Shown: positions 8,441-17,384, counted from the stretch's first letter. The stretch is 64,000 nucleotides of DNA from Chelatococcus sp. HY11 (GCF_018398335.1 NZ_JAHBRX010000002.1:1178001-1242000); one strand, 5' to 3'. Numbers and translations are program-made. The notes: generated by a model from the sequence alone, not told the origin.

Positions 8441-9322
8441 ATGCAGACAGAAGTCCGGCCCGCCCTGTCCCTCCCCGGCGAATGTCTCGTCGTCGCTCTC
8501 GGCGAGCGGCGCTTCCGTGTCGAGCGTCCGTGGGGGGCGTTGCCCACTGGCGCCGGCAAGGTCACGGATGTGGCGGTGGACGGGGCCAACCGTGTCTACG
8601 TGCTGACCCGGCGCGACCACTATGTCGATGCGCCGCGCGACTGCGTGCACGTGCTGGCGCCGGACGGCGCGCATCTCGCCAGTTGGGGCGCCGAGCGCAT
8701 CCTGGACGCCCATATGCTGGCGGTCGATCCCAGCGGGCGCGTCTGGGTGGTCGATCGCGATTGCCATGAGATCGTTGCCTTCGACGCGGAAGGCCGTGAG
8801 CTCGAAACGCGCGGCCGGCGCCATCGTCCGCTGGAGCCGTTCAATCATCCGAGCGCCGTCGCCTTCACCCACGAGGGCGACATGATCGTCGCCGACGGCT
8901 ATGCCGGCGGGTCGCTGCATCGCTTCGACGCCGACGGCCGGCATCTGCACCGGTGGGGAGCCGTCGGCACCGCGCAGGGCGAGTTTCTCACCGTCCACGG
9001 CCTGTGGGTGCTGCCCGACGGGCGGATTGCCGTCGCCGATCGCGAGAACCATCGCGTGCAGTTGTTCACCCCCGACGGCACCTGCGATGCAGTCTGGACC
9101 GGCTTCCACCGGCCATCAGACATCTGGGGCGATAGCACGGGCCAGCTTTATGTGGCGGACGGCATACCGACGCTCAGCCTGTTCGATGGCGCCGGCCAGC
9201 GCCTGGGGCGCTGCCGGCCCGTCCTCAACGGTGCCCATGGGATTCACGGCGACAGCACCGGGCATCTGTTTCTCGCCGAAGGCAATCCGAGCCGGATCAC
9301 GCGGCTCGTGCCGTTCTCATAA
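8441..9322 (+). CDS. NHL-repeat beta-propeller protein
   Basis: 293 residues made of repeated blade motifs of the form DxxGxVWVVDRDxHxI and DGRIAVADRENHRVQLF, each followed by an F-D/T-P-D-G turn. These are NHL repeats arranged as a beta-propeller. No signal peptide is evident, so it is probably cytoplasmic. Bacterial relatives include peptidylglycine-lyase-like proteins and lactonase-like propellers; no catalytic assignment can be made. Start ATG 8441 lies downstream of operator-like site 2. Its convergent neighbour ends 4 bp beyond its stop. Confidence 0.8.
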   Translation: MQTEVRPALSLPGECLVVALGERRFRVERPWGALPTGAGKVTDVAVDGANRVYVLTRRDHYVDAPRDCVHVLAPDGAHLASWGAERILDAHMLAVDPSGRVWVVDRDCHEIVAFDAEGRELETRGRRHRPLEPFNHPSAVAFTHEGDMIVADGYAGGSLHRFDADGRHLHRWGAVGTAQGEFLTVHGLWVLPDGRIAVADRENHRVQLFTPDGTCDAVWTGFHRPSDIWGDSTGQLYVADGIPTLSLFDGAGQRLGRCRPVLNGAHGIHGDSTGHLFLAEGNPSRITRLVPFS

Positions 9323-9326
9323 TCGC

Positions 9327-10235
9327 CTAGCCACCCGGCGGAAAGCGCTCGCGCCAGTGGCGGGCTATGTCGGCGCGCCCGCAGATCCAGGCATCGCTCG
9401 CGGCCGTGACGTGATCAAGGAACCGCGCCAAACCGGCAATGCGGGCAGGCTGGCCGAGAATGCGCGGATGAATGCCCACCGACATCATTTTCGGATGTGT
9501 ACGTCCTTCGTCCCGAAGCACATCGAATGCATCGCGCAGCATGGAGAAAAACTCCTCTCCGCTCGACACGGCGTTAGCCAGTATCTTCGCGTCATTGGTA
9601 ACCATGGTATACGGGACCACCAGTTGTGGAACGCCATCGACATCGACCCAATATGGCAGATCGTCGGCGTATGAATCGCTGTCGTAGAGAAATCCGCCCT
9701 CCTCCATGAGGATTTTTCTTGTATTAATGCTTGCCGCATAGCGACAATACCAGCCAAGCGGACGACCAACCGTTGCCGTCATGGAGGCGACTGCCGCGCG
9801 GATCGCAGCCCGCTCGGCCTCGCGTTCCATGAGGTAATGTTCCACCCAGCGCTGGCCGTGGCCGCAGACGTCCCACCCGCTGTCGCGCACCAGGGCGGCA
9901 ACCGCGGGGTTGCGCTCGAAGGCGAGCGCGCAGCCGAAGACGGTCAGTGGCAGGCCGCGCTCGGTGAACTGCCGCGCCACCCGCCATACACCGGCACGGC
10001 TGCCGTATTCATACATGCTCTCGGCCGCGAGATCGCGCGCGCCTTCCGGTACGCGCGGCGCCAAGACCTCCGTCAATGCCTTCTCCGAACGCCCATCGCC
10101 GTCGTCGATCGCGTATTCGGACCCTTCCTCATAGTTGAGGACGAAATTGACGGCGACACGCGCTTCGTTCGGCCAGGCGGCATGGGGCGGGTTCTGGCCG
10201 TAGCCGACAAAATCCCGCTGCAGATGCTTGTGCAT
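9327..10235 (-). CDS. Polysaccharide deacetylase family protein, PuuE-like
   Basis: 302 residues with the NodB-type fold as found in PuuE (cofactor-independent allantoinase) relatives. It starts MHKHLQRDFVGYGQNPP and contains AVNFVLNYEEGSEY, SMYEYGSRAGVWRV, GWDVCGHGQRWVEHY and MMSVGIHPRILGQPARI. PuuE-type enzymes hydrolyse cyclic ureides or related amide bonds, which fits a neighbouring hydantoinase. ATG 10235 is preceded by AGGGGAC. It probably belongs to a minus-strand operon with the VOC and SDR genes upstream. Whether allantoin is the substrate is not shown. Confidence 0.82.
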   Translation of the reverse strand: MHKHLQRDFVGYGQNPPHAAWPNEARVAVNFVLNYEEGSEYAIDDGDGRSEKALTEVLAPRVPEGARDLAAESMYEYGSRAGVWRVARQFTERGLPLTVFGCALAFERNPAVAALVRDSGWDVCGHGQRWVEHYLMEREAERAAIRAAVASMTATVGRPLGWYCRYAASINTRKILMEEGGFLYDSDSYADDLPYWVDVDGVPQLVVPYTMVTNDAKILANAVSSGEEFFSMLRDAFDVLRDEGRTHPKMMSVGIHPRILGQPARIAGLARFLDHVTAASDAWICGRADIARHWRERFPPGG

Positions 10236-10286
10236 GTCAGTCCCCTGGAATCCGGCTGGGCCCAGCGGCACGGATCGCGTCCGCGC

Positions 10287-10778
10287 TCAGATGCCGGTCA
10301 CGCTGTTGTAGGTTTCGAGCTCTTCCGGCGTGTAGACCTGCATGAACTCGATCTCGATGCCGCCGGCGTCGTTGTCGAGAAAGGCGACGAAGCCCTCAGG
10401 ATGGGGATGGCTGCCGTAGACCTGGCAGGCCTGGCAGATGCGTGTCGCGCCGCCATTCGCTTCGGCGTGCGCAAGGGCGGCGTTGATGTCGTCCACCGCG
10501 TAGCAGATGTGATGCAGGCCCTCGCCACCTCGCTGCTTGATCCAGGCGGCAAAACGTCCGTCCGCATCCATCGATTGGCAGAGCTGGTATTCGATCTCGC
10601 CGAGATTGAAGATCGCGACGCGATTGCGTGACTTTTCGTATTCATAAATCGTCGAATCGGCGGGAACGCGCAGAAATCGACTATAGGCGGAGAGCGCCTC
10701 CTCCGCGTTCCTCACGGCGAAGGCCATGTGCTTGATGCCGATGATGTTGGGGTTATCGCTTTTCACGGAAGCGTTCAC
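10287..10778 (-). CDS. VOC family protein, methylmalonyl-CoA epimerase-like
   Basis: 163 residues with two beta-alpha-beta-beta-beta modules of the vicinal-oxygen-chelate fold: IKHMAFAVRNAEEALSAY, then GEGLHHICYAVDDINAAL, and IEIEFMQ near the end. The histidines and glutamate at these points are the usual metal ligands. The GEGLHHI motif is typical of methylmalonyl-CoA epimerases, but lyase or dioxygenase activity is possible in this superfamily. The start is GTG 10778 with GGAG about 10 nt upstream. It lies between the deacetylase and SDR genes, probably one transcript. Confidence 0.78.
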   Translation of the reverse strand: MNASVKSDNPNIIGIKHMAFAVRNAEEALSAYSRFLRVPADSTIYEYEKSRNRVAIFNLGEIEYQLCQSMDADGRFAAWIKQRGGEGLHHICYAVDDINAALAHAEANGGATRICQACQVYGSHPHPEGFVAFLDNDAGGIEIEFMQVYTPEELETYNSVTGI

Positions 10779-10900
10779 GCTCGATGCTCCTCGATAGGAC
10801 GGATGTTCATGGCTTCTGGCTCAGGCACCCAGTTGGCCGGGCTCCAATTCACGCGCTTTGGGAAAGCGTCCGGCAAAGCCCCCGGACGGCCGCCGAGCCT

Positions 10901-11665
10901 TCACGTCGCGATCCTCCCGCCATCGATGACAAGGCCAATGCCGGTGATGAAAGACGATTGCGAAGAGGCCAGGAACAGCACCGCATCCGCGATCTCGGCG
11001 CCGGTTCCCATGCGCCCCAGCGGCGTGATCTGCCGCCAGTGTTGCTCCATCCCCTCCGGATCCTCAGAGCGATCCTTGTTGCGCCGGTTCATCGCGGTGT
11101 CGATCACGCCGGGATTGATGGCATTCACCCGGATGTTACGCGCGGCATATTCCATGGCGAGAACGCGCGTCATGGCCATGACGGCACCCTTCGATGCCGC
11201 GTAGGAAATATTGCCGCCGACATTCGCGAAGGCGCTGACCGAGGAATTATTGACGATGGCGCCGCCCCCTGCCCTCAGCAAGGCAGGAATGGCGTGCTTG
11301 CAACCGAAGAAAACGCCCTTGAGATTGATGGCGATGACCTGGTCGAACAAGTCCTCACTGACATCGGTCGACGGCATGGCCGGCTGTTCGATGCCGGCAT
11401 TGTTGAAGATGACGTCAAGCCGGCCGTAGCGCTGCTCGGCCGTGGCGACAAGCGCCTGAACCTCGGCCTCGCGCCTCACATCGCAGCGCTGGAAAGTAAT
11501 GCGCCCGCCCGCGGCTTCCACCTCGGCGGCGAGGGTCTCGCCGGCAGCGGCATCCACATCGCCCACGACGACGGCGGCGCCCTCGCGGGCAAATGCGAGA
11601 GCTGTCTCCCGCCCCATGCCGCCAGCGCCGCCGGTCACGATGGCCACTTTGCCCTGAAATCTCAA
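10901..11665 (-). CDS. Short-chain dehydrogenase/reductase
   Basis: 254 residues of the classical SDR type. TGGAGGMG binds the cofactor, NNAG stabilises the sheet, the catalytic Ser lies in NNSSVSAF, and Tyr/Lys lie in [21 protein letters not shown] follows. The aspartate in GDVDAAA suggests NAD preference. The start appears to be TTG 11665 ([13 protein letters not shown]), after GCGAGG. A 122-bp spacer separates it from the VOC gene downstream. Operator-like site 3 lies about 50 bp upstream and is shared with the divergent gene. Confidence 0.87.
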   Translation of the reverse strand: MRFQGKVAIVTGGAGGMGRETALAFAREGAAVVVGDVDAAAGETLAAEVEAAGGRITFQRCDVRREAEVQALVATAEQRYGRLDVIFNNAGIEQPAMPSTDVSEDLFDQVIAINLKGVFFGCKHAIPALLRAGGGAIVNNSSVSAFANVGGNISYAASKGAVMAMTRVLAMEYAARNIRVNAINPGVIDTAMNRRNKDRSEDPEGMEQHWRQITPLGRMGTGAEIADAVLFLASSQSSFITGIGLVIDGGRIAT

Positions 11666-11716
11666 CGGTGCCTCGCTACGCCGCGCCCGACTGCCAGGAG
11701 GCTAGCGAATGACTAC

Positions 11717-11727
11717 TTGTATTACAA
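11717..11727. promoter_or_regulatory. Operator-like site 3 (TTGT-ATT-ACAA)
   Basis: A perfect TTGT/ACAA inverted repeat with a 3-bp spacer between the divergent SDR and small unknown gene. Flanks match site 2, including GACTA at the left edge and AT after the right arm. Confidence 0.6.
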
Positions 11728-11771
11728 TATCAATCCAATAGGATACCCAAAACCATCGCAACGGGGCCGCC

Positions 11772-12200
11772 ATGACAGACCATGCGGAGGAGATCGACCA
11801 GGCGGCCGTTGCCGTGTTTTTCGACCTCCTCATTCCGGGCTCCAGTGCTGCCGAGCCCACGGGAAGTTGGCCGTCTGCCTCCGAAGCGCTCGCCGATGAC
11901 GACGATGTCTGGATGTCGCTCGACGCGGCCAGTCGTGCATGGTTAGGCGCGAGCGCGAAGCTCATCGCCAGGACGCCCGGGCACCAACGGGTCGCCGCCA
12001 TGGCGGCGCTCGAGCGCGCCGAGCCGGTCCCCTTCAATCTGGTAGTGCAAGCCGTCTATGGCGCCTATTACTCCGCCCCCCTCGTTGCTCGACCGATCAG
12101 GGCGCTGGCCGAACGCGGGCCGGTCGAGCCCTCTCCCTATTTCGATCCGAGCCTCGTGCGCCGCGTCGTCGAAACACAGGCCGGACGGAGGCGCTTGTGA
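11772..12200 (+). CDS. Small acidic protein, unknown function
   Basis: 142 residues, acidic in the first half (EALADDDDVW) and without signal peptide or membrane segment. The C-terminal half has FNLVVQAVYGAYYSAPLVARP, which loosely recalls gluconate 2-dehydrogenase subunit 3-like proteins, but the match is too weak to assign. Its stop overlaps the GTG start of the Rid-family gene (GTGA at 12197-12200), so the two are co-translated. It is controlled from the operator-like site shared with the SDR gene. Confidence 0.6.
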   Translation: MTDHAEEIDQAAVAVFFDLLIPGSSAAEPTGSWPSASEALADDDDVWMSLDAASRAWLGASAKLIARTPGHQRVAAMAALERAEPVPFNLVVQAVYGAYYSAPLVARPIRALAERGPVEPSPYFDPSLVRRVVETQAGRRRL

Positions 12201-12625
12201 ACAGTCATGATCGCGACGGGACGCCCGTCATCCTCTCGAGCCCAGCCGATATGGCGCCGGGGGTGAACTACGAGCACGCCGCGCGCGCCGGTGATTTTGT
12301 CTTCGTCGCGGGCCAGATCGCGCGCGACGAAACGGGTGCCTTGGTCGGCCTCGACGACCCCGGCGCCCAGGCCGCGCAGGTCTATCGCAACATCGGCAAA
12401 GTCCTGGCCCATGTCGGCGCCAAGCCAACGGATGTCGTGAAGGTCACCACCATAACCGTCGACCGTGCCGATGGCCCAGCGGTGACGGCCGAGAGACTGA
12501 AGTTCTTCGGGACGCATCGGCCGCCCCATACGGGGATGATCGCCTCGGGTCTCGGCTCGCCGGAGGTCCGCGTCGAGGTTGAGGTCGTAGTCTATTTACC
12601 AGTCATTCATGAGGCGGTAGCCTGA
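12197..12625 (+). CDS. Rid family (YjgF/YER057c/UK114) protein
   Basis: 142 residues. VSPADM-type N-terminal region (SSPADMAPGVNYEHA), FVFVAGQIARDETG, QVYRNIGKVLAHVGAKPTDV and VRVEVEVVVYLP are typical of the trimeric Rid superfamily. In RidA an arginine near residue 105 binds the substrate carboxylate and is needed for imine deamination; the aligned position here appears to be threonine (HTGMIASG). Imine deaminase activity is therefore doubtful, and a Rid-like hydrolase role in the hydantoin/ureide pathway is possible. GTG 12197 is chosen because of the overlap with the upstream stop. Confidence 0.83.
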   Translation: MNSHDRDGTPVILSSPADMAPGVNYEHAARAGDFVFVAGQIARDETGALVGLDDPGAQAAQVYRNIGKVLAHVGAKPTDVVKVTTITVDRADGPAVTAERLKFFGTHRPPHTGMIASGLGSPEVRVEVEVVVYLPVIHEAVA

Positions 12626-12992
12626 TAGCGGCGGCCCCGGCAGGTCCTCATCAAGGCGGACTGGCAGGTCGCGGGGGCATTGTCAGCGATATCACGTCTT
12701 GTTCGGATGTGAGCATTGCGCACCCATCGCAAACCATTCGAAATGCTGAGCTTATGCCCCATTGCGAAGTTAATGGGGAGTTAAGTTCTTTCAGATGGGA
12801 GGCCTTGCCGCAGGCTTTCGATAGCTTGCTACCGCATGTCAAAAATCAGCACACCACCCAGAGACGCCTCAAGCGACGTGTTATGTCTCAAGGCCCATCT
12901 TCTGGCTTCTGCCATGCACGGCGGCGCTGAACAACGTGTACAATCAACATCCGGTCTCGTCTAGTGTGTTTGCAAAGCTGGCCGGGCCGTTG
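12626..12992. other. Intergenic stretch between convergent genes
   Basis: 367 bp with no convincing gene. The only structure seen is a 7-bp stem, CCCCATT (12757-12763) with AATGGGG (12772-12778) and an 8-nt loop. It is not followed by a clean U-tract, so a terminator role is weak. Confidence 0.4.
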
Positions 12993-13952
12993 TCAACGCT
13001 GGCGTGCGGTGTCGCTCGGCGTCTCGCCAAACAGGCGATGGTAGTATCCCGCAAAGCGGCCCAAATGCGTGATGCCCGTTTCCAGCGCTATATCCGTCAC
13101 GGACTGGCCAGTCTTGCGGGCTGAGCGCAGCTTCCGGCGGCTTTCATTGAGCCGTGTCCGCAAGACGTATTCGGCCGGGCTTATGTCAAACGTGGTCCGG
13201 AACGCATATTCCAGCTGTCTGCGGCTCAACCGCAGCTCCTTGCAGAGCCGCATGACAGACAGGCTTTCACTCAGATGCGTCCTAATAAAATCGTCGGCTT
13301 TCCAGGCCTGGGCAAGGCGGCGCGTCAAGGAGCGGTCAAGCTGTCGATCGGCCAACGCTCGGTCAAGAGAAGCCTCAGCAATGGCCCCAAGATACTCGGA
13401 GACAGCGATCGGCATGCGCCACTCGCGCTGTGCATCGTTTTCCCCCAGACGACTGGGAAGAGCAGCGAGACGGCTACCGACATAGCGCAGTCCCTGTTCT
13501 GAAAGCCTGATCGCCCTAGGCGCATTTGGGGTACTGTCGACGGACAGGCGTGTGGCGGTTTCCTCGATATCCAGCCATGTCTCGGTAGGCAACACCGCGG
13601 CTGTCCAGGCAGCGCCGGGCTTGATGCTGGCAAAGATATCCTGGCCATCGGGTATGGTGAGCACGATGCCGGGTTCAAGCGGAACATTGCAGATCGTCGC
13701 CTCAGCCGGACGCGTCGCCATCAGGACGACAACACAGCCGCGTTGGAAGCCTCCACGCGCCCGGACATGACTGTTCAGATAGGACGTATCAAGCGCCCAA
13801 CCTTCAGGCGACTGAAGTTGTCTGATCCTGGAGGTCGATCCGCCAGCCGACAGGACATCTACGGATAGGGGGACATTTGACGCAGCGTTTGACAACTGGT
13901 CCGGCGAAAATTCGATGAAGCCGTCCCATCTCGAAGGAAAATGTCGGTACAT
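12993..13952 (-). CDS. AraC/XylS family transcriptional regulator
   Basis: 319 residues. The N-terminal two thirds form an unrecognised sensor domain starting MYRHFPSRWDGF. The C-terminal 100 residues carry a double helix-turn-helix: LSVMRLCKELRLSRRQLEYA, then ISPAEYVLRTRLNESRRKL, then TDIALETGITHLGRFAGYYH and RLFGETPSD. It is divergent from the arylsulfatase gene with 144 bp between starts, so the most likely target is that promoter. Ligand unknown. Confidence 0.88.
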   Translation of the reverse strand: MYRHFPSRWDGFIEFSPDQLSNAASNVPLSVDVLSAGGSTSRIRQLQSPEGWALDTSYLNSHVRARGGFQRGCVVVLMATRPAEATICNVPLEPGIVLTIPDGQDIFASIKPGAAWTAAVLPTETWLDIEETATRLSVDSTPNAPRAIRLSEQGLRYVGSRLAALPSRLGENDAQREWRMPIAVSEYLGAIAEASLDRALADRQLDRSLTRRLAQAWKADDFIRTHLSESLSVMRLCKELRLSRRQLEYAFRTTFDISPAEYVLRTRLNESRRKLRSARKTGQSVTDIALETGITHLGRFAGYYHRLFGETPSDTARQR

Positions 13953-14096
13953 GGGCCTCCCGCTTTCTTTTGCGCAAAGCGGATAGAAAGACTAGCACGG
14001 CGATGTAAGCATACAAAGCGGACGACACGGATGTCTCCAGCGTCGGCAAGGTTGCGGGCCAGTCGCTGGCGAGGGCTCATGCAAGGCGGAACAGAT

Positions 14097-15533
14097 ATGA
14101 CTGCTACAACTACCGCCAAGTCCGGCGTCTCGCGTCGGGCGCTTCTGGCTGGTCTGGCGATCGGTTTCGCGGGTACGCGCGCCGCCTCGGCCCGGGGTGT
14201 CCCGCCCAACATCATTTACATAGTCGCCGACGACCTCGGATGGGGCGATGTGGGCTTCCACGGCTCCGACATCCCGACACCCAATCTGGACGCGCTGGCG
14301 AGAGGCGGCGCCCCGCTGGAGCAATTTTACACGCAGCCTATGTGCACGCCGACGCGCGCGGCGCTGATGACCGGCCGCTATCCGCTGCGCTACGGCCTCC
14401 AGACGGGTGTGATTCCGGGCGCGGGAACATACGCAATTCCGATGGATGAGTATCTCCTGCCGCAGACCTTGAAGGATGCTGGCTACACCACCGCGCTCGT
14501 CGGTAAATGGCACCTCGGTCATGCAAAACCTGAGTTCTGGCCAAGGCAACGCGGCTTTGATCAGTTCTACGGCGCGCTGGTTGGCGAGATCGATCATTTC
14601 AAGCATTCGTCACATGGCGTCCCAGACTGGTATCGCGACAATACGCCGATCGAGGAAGCCGGCTTCGACAACAGCCTTTTTGGAGAGGAGGCAGCCCGAG
14701 TCATTCGAGGGCACGATCGTTCCAGGCCATTGTTTCTCTATCTGGCATTCACGGCTCCGCACACGCCGTTCCAGGCACCGCAGGACTATCTGGAGAGATT
14801 CAAGGATATCAGCGACGAGAACCGTCGTGCCTATGCCGCAATGATCTCCGTCATGGATGACGGAATAGGCAAAGTCGTCACGGAACTCGAAAAGCGCGGC
14901 ATGCGCGACAACACTTTGATCGTCTTCCACAGCGACAACGGCGGTGTGACCAGCTCGATCTTCGCCGGCGATTCAAAAGTAGCCGGTGGCCTTCCCGCGC
15001 GTAACGGTCCGTATCGCGACGGCAAGGGGACGCTCTATGAGGGAGGAACAAGAGTTGCAGCCCTCGCCAACTGGCCCGGCCGGATAAAGCCTGGAGCTGT
15101 TAATGCGATGATCCACGTGGTCGACATGTATCCAACCATCGCCGCTCTGGCGGGAGTGGAAACCAGCAAGACCAAACCGCTGGATGGCCTGAACGTCTGG
15201 GGTGCGCTGGCCGGCGAGGAACCATCGCCGCGTGACGAAATCGTCTATAACGTCGACCCAATGGGCGCAGCTGTACGCAGGGGCGACTGGAAGCTGGTGT
15301 GGAAGGCAGCCTTGCCGCAGCGGCTCGAACTTTTCAACCTCCGCGTCGACAAGTCGGAGACACAGGACCTTGCCGCAAAGAACCCTCAGAAGGTTCTTGA
15401 ACTGAAGGCGCGTATAGAAGATTTGGCCGCAGAAATGGCACCCCCGCTTCTGTTGATGGAGGCGGTACGCCTGACTTTCTACACGCCCCCGGTGACTGCC
15501 GATCCGGCCCTACTTTTCAATTTAGGCGATTGA
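14097..15533 (+). CDS. Arylsulfatase, Tat-exported
   Basis: 478 residues. A twin-arginine signal (VSRRALLAGLAIGF, cleavage after about ASA) sends it to the periplasm. IIYIVADDLGWGD supplies the paired metal-binding aspartates. MCTPTRAALMTGRYPLRYG is the sulfatase signature, with Cys83 of the CxPxR core to be converted to formylglycine. GKWHLGH and FHSDNGG are further active-site segments. The enzyme hydrolyses sulfate esters; no sulfatase-modifying enzyme is visible nearby. ATG 14097 has AAGGCGGA upstream, and longer in-frame starts would precede the Tat signal. The divergent AraC gene is the likely regulator. Confidence 0.9.
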   Translation: MTATTTAKSGVSRRALLAGLAIGFAGTRAASARGVPPNIIYIVADDLGWGDVGFHGSDIPTPNLDALARGGAPLEQFYTQPMCTPTRAALMTGRYPLRYGLQTGVIPGAGTYAIPMDEYLLPQTLKDAGYTTALVGKWHLGHAKPEFWPRQRGFDQFYGALVGEIDHFKHSSHGVPDWYRDNTPIEEAGFDNSLFGEEAARVIRGHDRSRPLFLYLAFTAPHTPFQAPQDYLERFKDISDENRRAYAAMISVMDDGIGKVVTELEKRGMRDNTLIVFHSDNGGVTSSIFAGDSKVAGGLPARNGPYRDGKGTLYEGGTRVAALANWPGRIKPGAVNAMIHVVDMYPTIAALAGVETSKTKPLDGLNVWGALAGEEPSPRDEIVYNVDPMGAAVRRGDWKLVWKAALPQRLELFNLRVDKSETQDLAAKNPQKVLELKARIEDLAAEMAPPLLLMEAVRLTFYTPPVTADPALLFNLGD

Positions 15534-15717
15534 CAGATCGCTCCTGCTTACAAGGCCCGCCGTGAATTTGGAGCTTCTCCCGCCGAGCGAGGTCCGTCCG
15601 TTCAGCCTCGCAGTAACACTGCCTCAGACCCAGGCTGCATGACAGCTCCGGCCACCCACCTTGGTTGATGGCCATAATAGGTTTTCGTCACGATCCCCGC
15701 TCCCGGCTAGGCTGGTT

Positions 15718-17187
15718 TCAACGCATATGCGGTTTGGAAGTCGGCGATGTGCTGTTGTCCCGCTTTCTGTCCCTGCTCCCGATGCGCCCTGCTTCGCCGC
15801 TCCGGAGCCTTTTCCGCAAAGCTGCACTGACGGTGATGGCAGGGGGTGTGGCGGTCGGCGTGGAATGGCCCTCGCCTTGCGGGGCCTCCACGGCTGGAGC
15901 CGATGCTGCAAGCCCCTCCCCTCCCCCGCCCGCCTTCAGCTGCGCCGTGAGCAGGGCAAGGATCATCGGCGCGGTCGAGAAGCGTCCCGCAACCGCGCGC
16001 TCCGTGAGATGACGCAGGTAACCGCCTGGATTGGCGATCCCTTCGGAGCGTTGATAGATGGCGGCGAGCAGGGTCGCGGCCCGCTGCGGCCCTAAGGTCG
16101 CGCAGGTCTCCTCCCAGCTTCTGGCACGGATCGCGAGCATCGGCCGCACCAGTGCGGCGAGGCTGAGGAGGTCGCGCCAGTCCCGGATGGGTCGGCCCTG
16201 GGCCAGTTCAACGAGGGCCGGGCAGGCCTTGATCACGGTGGCGAGGCTTGGGTCCGGAGCGGGATCGCTGAACCCTTTGCGGGGACTTTTCGCGAAATCT
16301 TTGGCGAGCCCCCCGGCATGACGATCCGCTGCGGCCCGCTTTTCGGGAGCTGCCCCTTCTTCTTCATCTCTCGCATAGCTTTTCTCAGATTCAAGATGGG
16401 ATTCTGGGTTTGACTCCTTTATGTGCCCGCCAGAATGGGACTCATTGACGACCTGAATCCGGGATTGTGTGAAGTTTTCCAAGGAGGTGCGGATATCGCG
16501 CCAGAGACCGCCGAGCTCGCCGCAGATCGCCGCGATGATGGCGGTGCCGGCCTGCCGCGGGAGCCGGCCGATGATGTCCTGATAGCGATGTTGCAGGCTG
16601 TCCCAGGGGCCGGGCGCGGCTTCCTGGCGGGCGGCGGCGATGGTCTTGACGATATCCCGGCGCAGGAGGGTCAGTTGCTCCCGGGCGACCTGTCTGGCGT
16701 GTTTATCGGCCTGGACGGCCTCGGCCATGGCCTTGAAGGCCTCGGCGCGGGCGACGATTGGTGCGAGATCGAAGCCGTAGACCTGCGCGATGTCCCCTGC
16801 CCTGTCCTTGCGGGCGAAGCGTTTGCCGTTGGGACTGTCGCGGCGGATGACGAGGCCGCAATCGACGAGGACGGCGAGATGGCGCCGCAGGGTTGTGGCG
16901 GGCATGCCGTTGGCGCGGGCGGCGAGTTGTTCGTTGGAGGGCCAGACGATGATGTCGGCGCCGCCTGCCAGGGTGGTTTCGGGATGGAAGGACAGCAGGG
17001 CGTTGAGGATGGTGAGGGCCCGGTCTGTGGCGCCCAGCCGGTCGCGTGCCTCGCGGATATGGTGGAACACCTGCCATTTATGGACGATGCGATCCTTCGG
17101 GGCCGCGCGTACGCTGGTCTGCTCAGCCACCTGGGCGAGCGACATCATCCGCCGCCCGAAAGGCGTCGTTGCAATATGCGTCTGCAT
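15718..17187 (-). CDS. repC: RepC replication initiator of repABC
   Basis: 489 residues starting MQTHIATTPFGRRMMSLAQV, the standard RepC opening. A winged-helix region follows (ADIIVWPSNEQLAARANGMP, then ATTLRRHLAVLVDCGLVIRR), then a variable linker and a conserved C-terminal block (ALVRPMLAIRARSWEE, IYQRSEGIANPGGYLRHLT). RepC binds and opens the origin, which in this family lies inside repC itself. It is the last gene of the repA-repB-repC operon. Expression is expected to be held down by the antisense RNA in the repB-repC gap. Confidence 0.95.
   Translation of the reverse strand: MQTHIATTPFGRRMMSLAQVAEQTSVRAAPKDRIVHKWQVFHHIREARDRLGATDRALTILNALLSFHPETTLAGGADIIVWPSNEQLAARANGMPATTLRRHLAVLVDCGLVIRRDSPNGKRFARKDRAGDIAQVYGFDLAPIVARAEAFKAMAEAVQADKHARQVAREQLTLLRRDIVKTIAAARQEAAPGPWDSLQHRYQDIIGRLPRQAGTAIIAAICGELGGLWRDIRTSLENFTQSRIQVVNESHSGGHIKESNPESHLESEKSYARDEEEGAAPEKRAAADRHAGGLAKDFAKSPRKGFSDPAPDPSLATVIKACPALVELAQGRPIRDWRDLLSLAALVRPMLAIRARSWEETCATLGPQRAATLLAAIYQRSEGIANPGGYLRHLTERAVAGRFSTAPMILALLTAQLKAGGGGEGLAASAPAVEAPQGEGHSTPTATPPAITVSAALRKRLRSGEAGRIGSRDRKRDNSTSPTSKPHMR
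16350..16490. other. Likely replication origin inside repC
   Basis: In repABC replicons oriV lies in an AT-rich part of repC. Here the linker of repC is locally AT-richer than its surroundings and has repeated near-identical blocks (GGGATTCTGG, GAATGGGACTC, GAATCCGGGA) within about 90 bp. This is assigned by position and composition only. Confidence 0.4.
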
Positions 17188-17256
17188 TCTCTTTCACCTA
17201 TCGCTAGGCAAAAGAAATCTGCTCGCCGAAACGGCAATTATCCCCAACGGGGACTC

Positions 17257-17285
17257 TTGACTGTGATTCCGGGAAATGCGATTCT
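17257..17285 (+). promoter_or_regulatory. Promoter of the antisense ctRNA
   Basis: TTGACT (17257-17262), a 17-bp spacer and GATTCT (17280-17285) form a sigma70-like promoter on the strand opposite to repABC, at the position expected for the incompatibility RNA. Confidence 0.6.
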
Positions 17286-17291
17286 CTAGTT

Positions 17292-17342
17292 CTCACACAG
17301 GAGAAGGCTTCCGGGACGGTGTTTCGGGGGCCTTTTTCTTTT
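17292..17342 (+). ncRNA. repABC counter-transcribed RNA (incA-type)
   Basis: About 50 nt starting just after the promoter and ending in a terminator. AGGCTTCCG (17305-17313) pairs with CGGGGGCCT (17325-17333), using two G-U pairs, around an 11-nt loop. It is followed by a T-rich tract at 17333-17342. In repABC plasmids such a small antisense RNA in the repB-repC gap base-pairs with the repC leader and lowers RepC translation, setting copy number and incompatibility. The family role is established; its action here is inferred from position, orientation and the promoter/terminator pair. Confidence 0.7.
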
Positions 17343-17384
17343 GCTGCCGCTCTCCTCTCACATAGTCAGACCTTCGAAAGCCGG

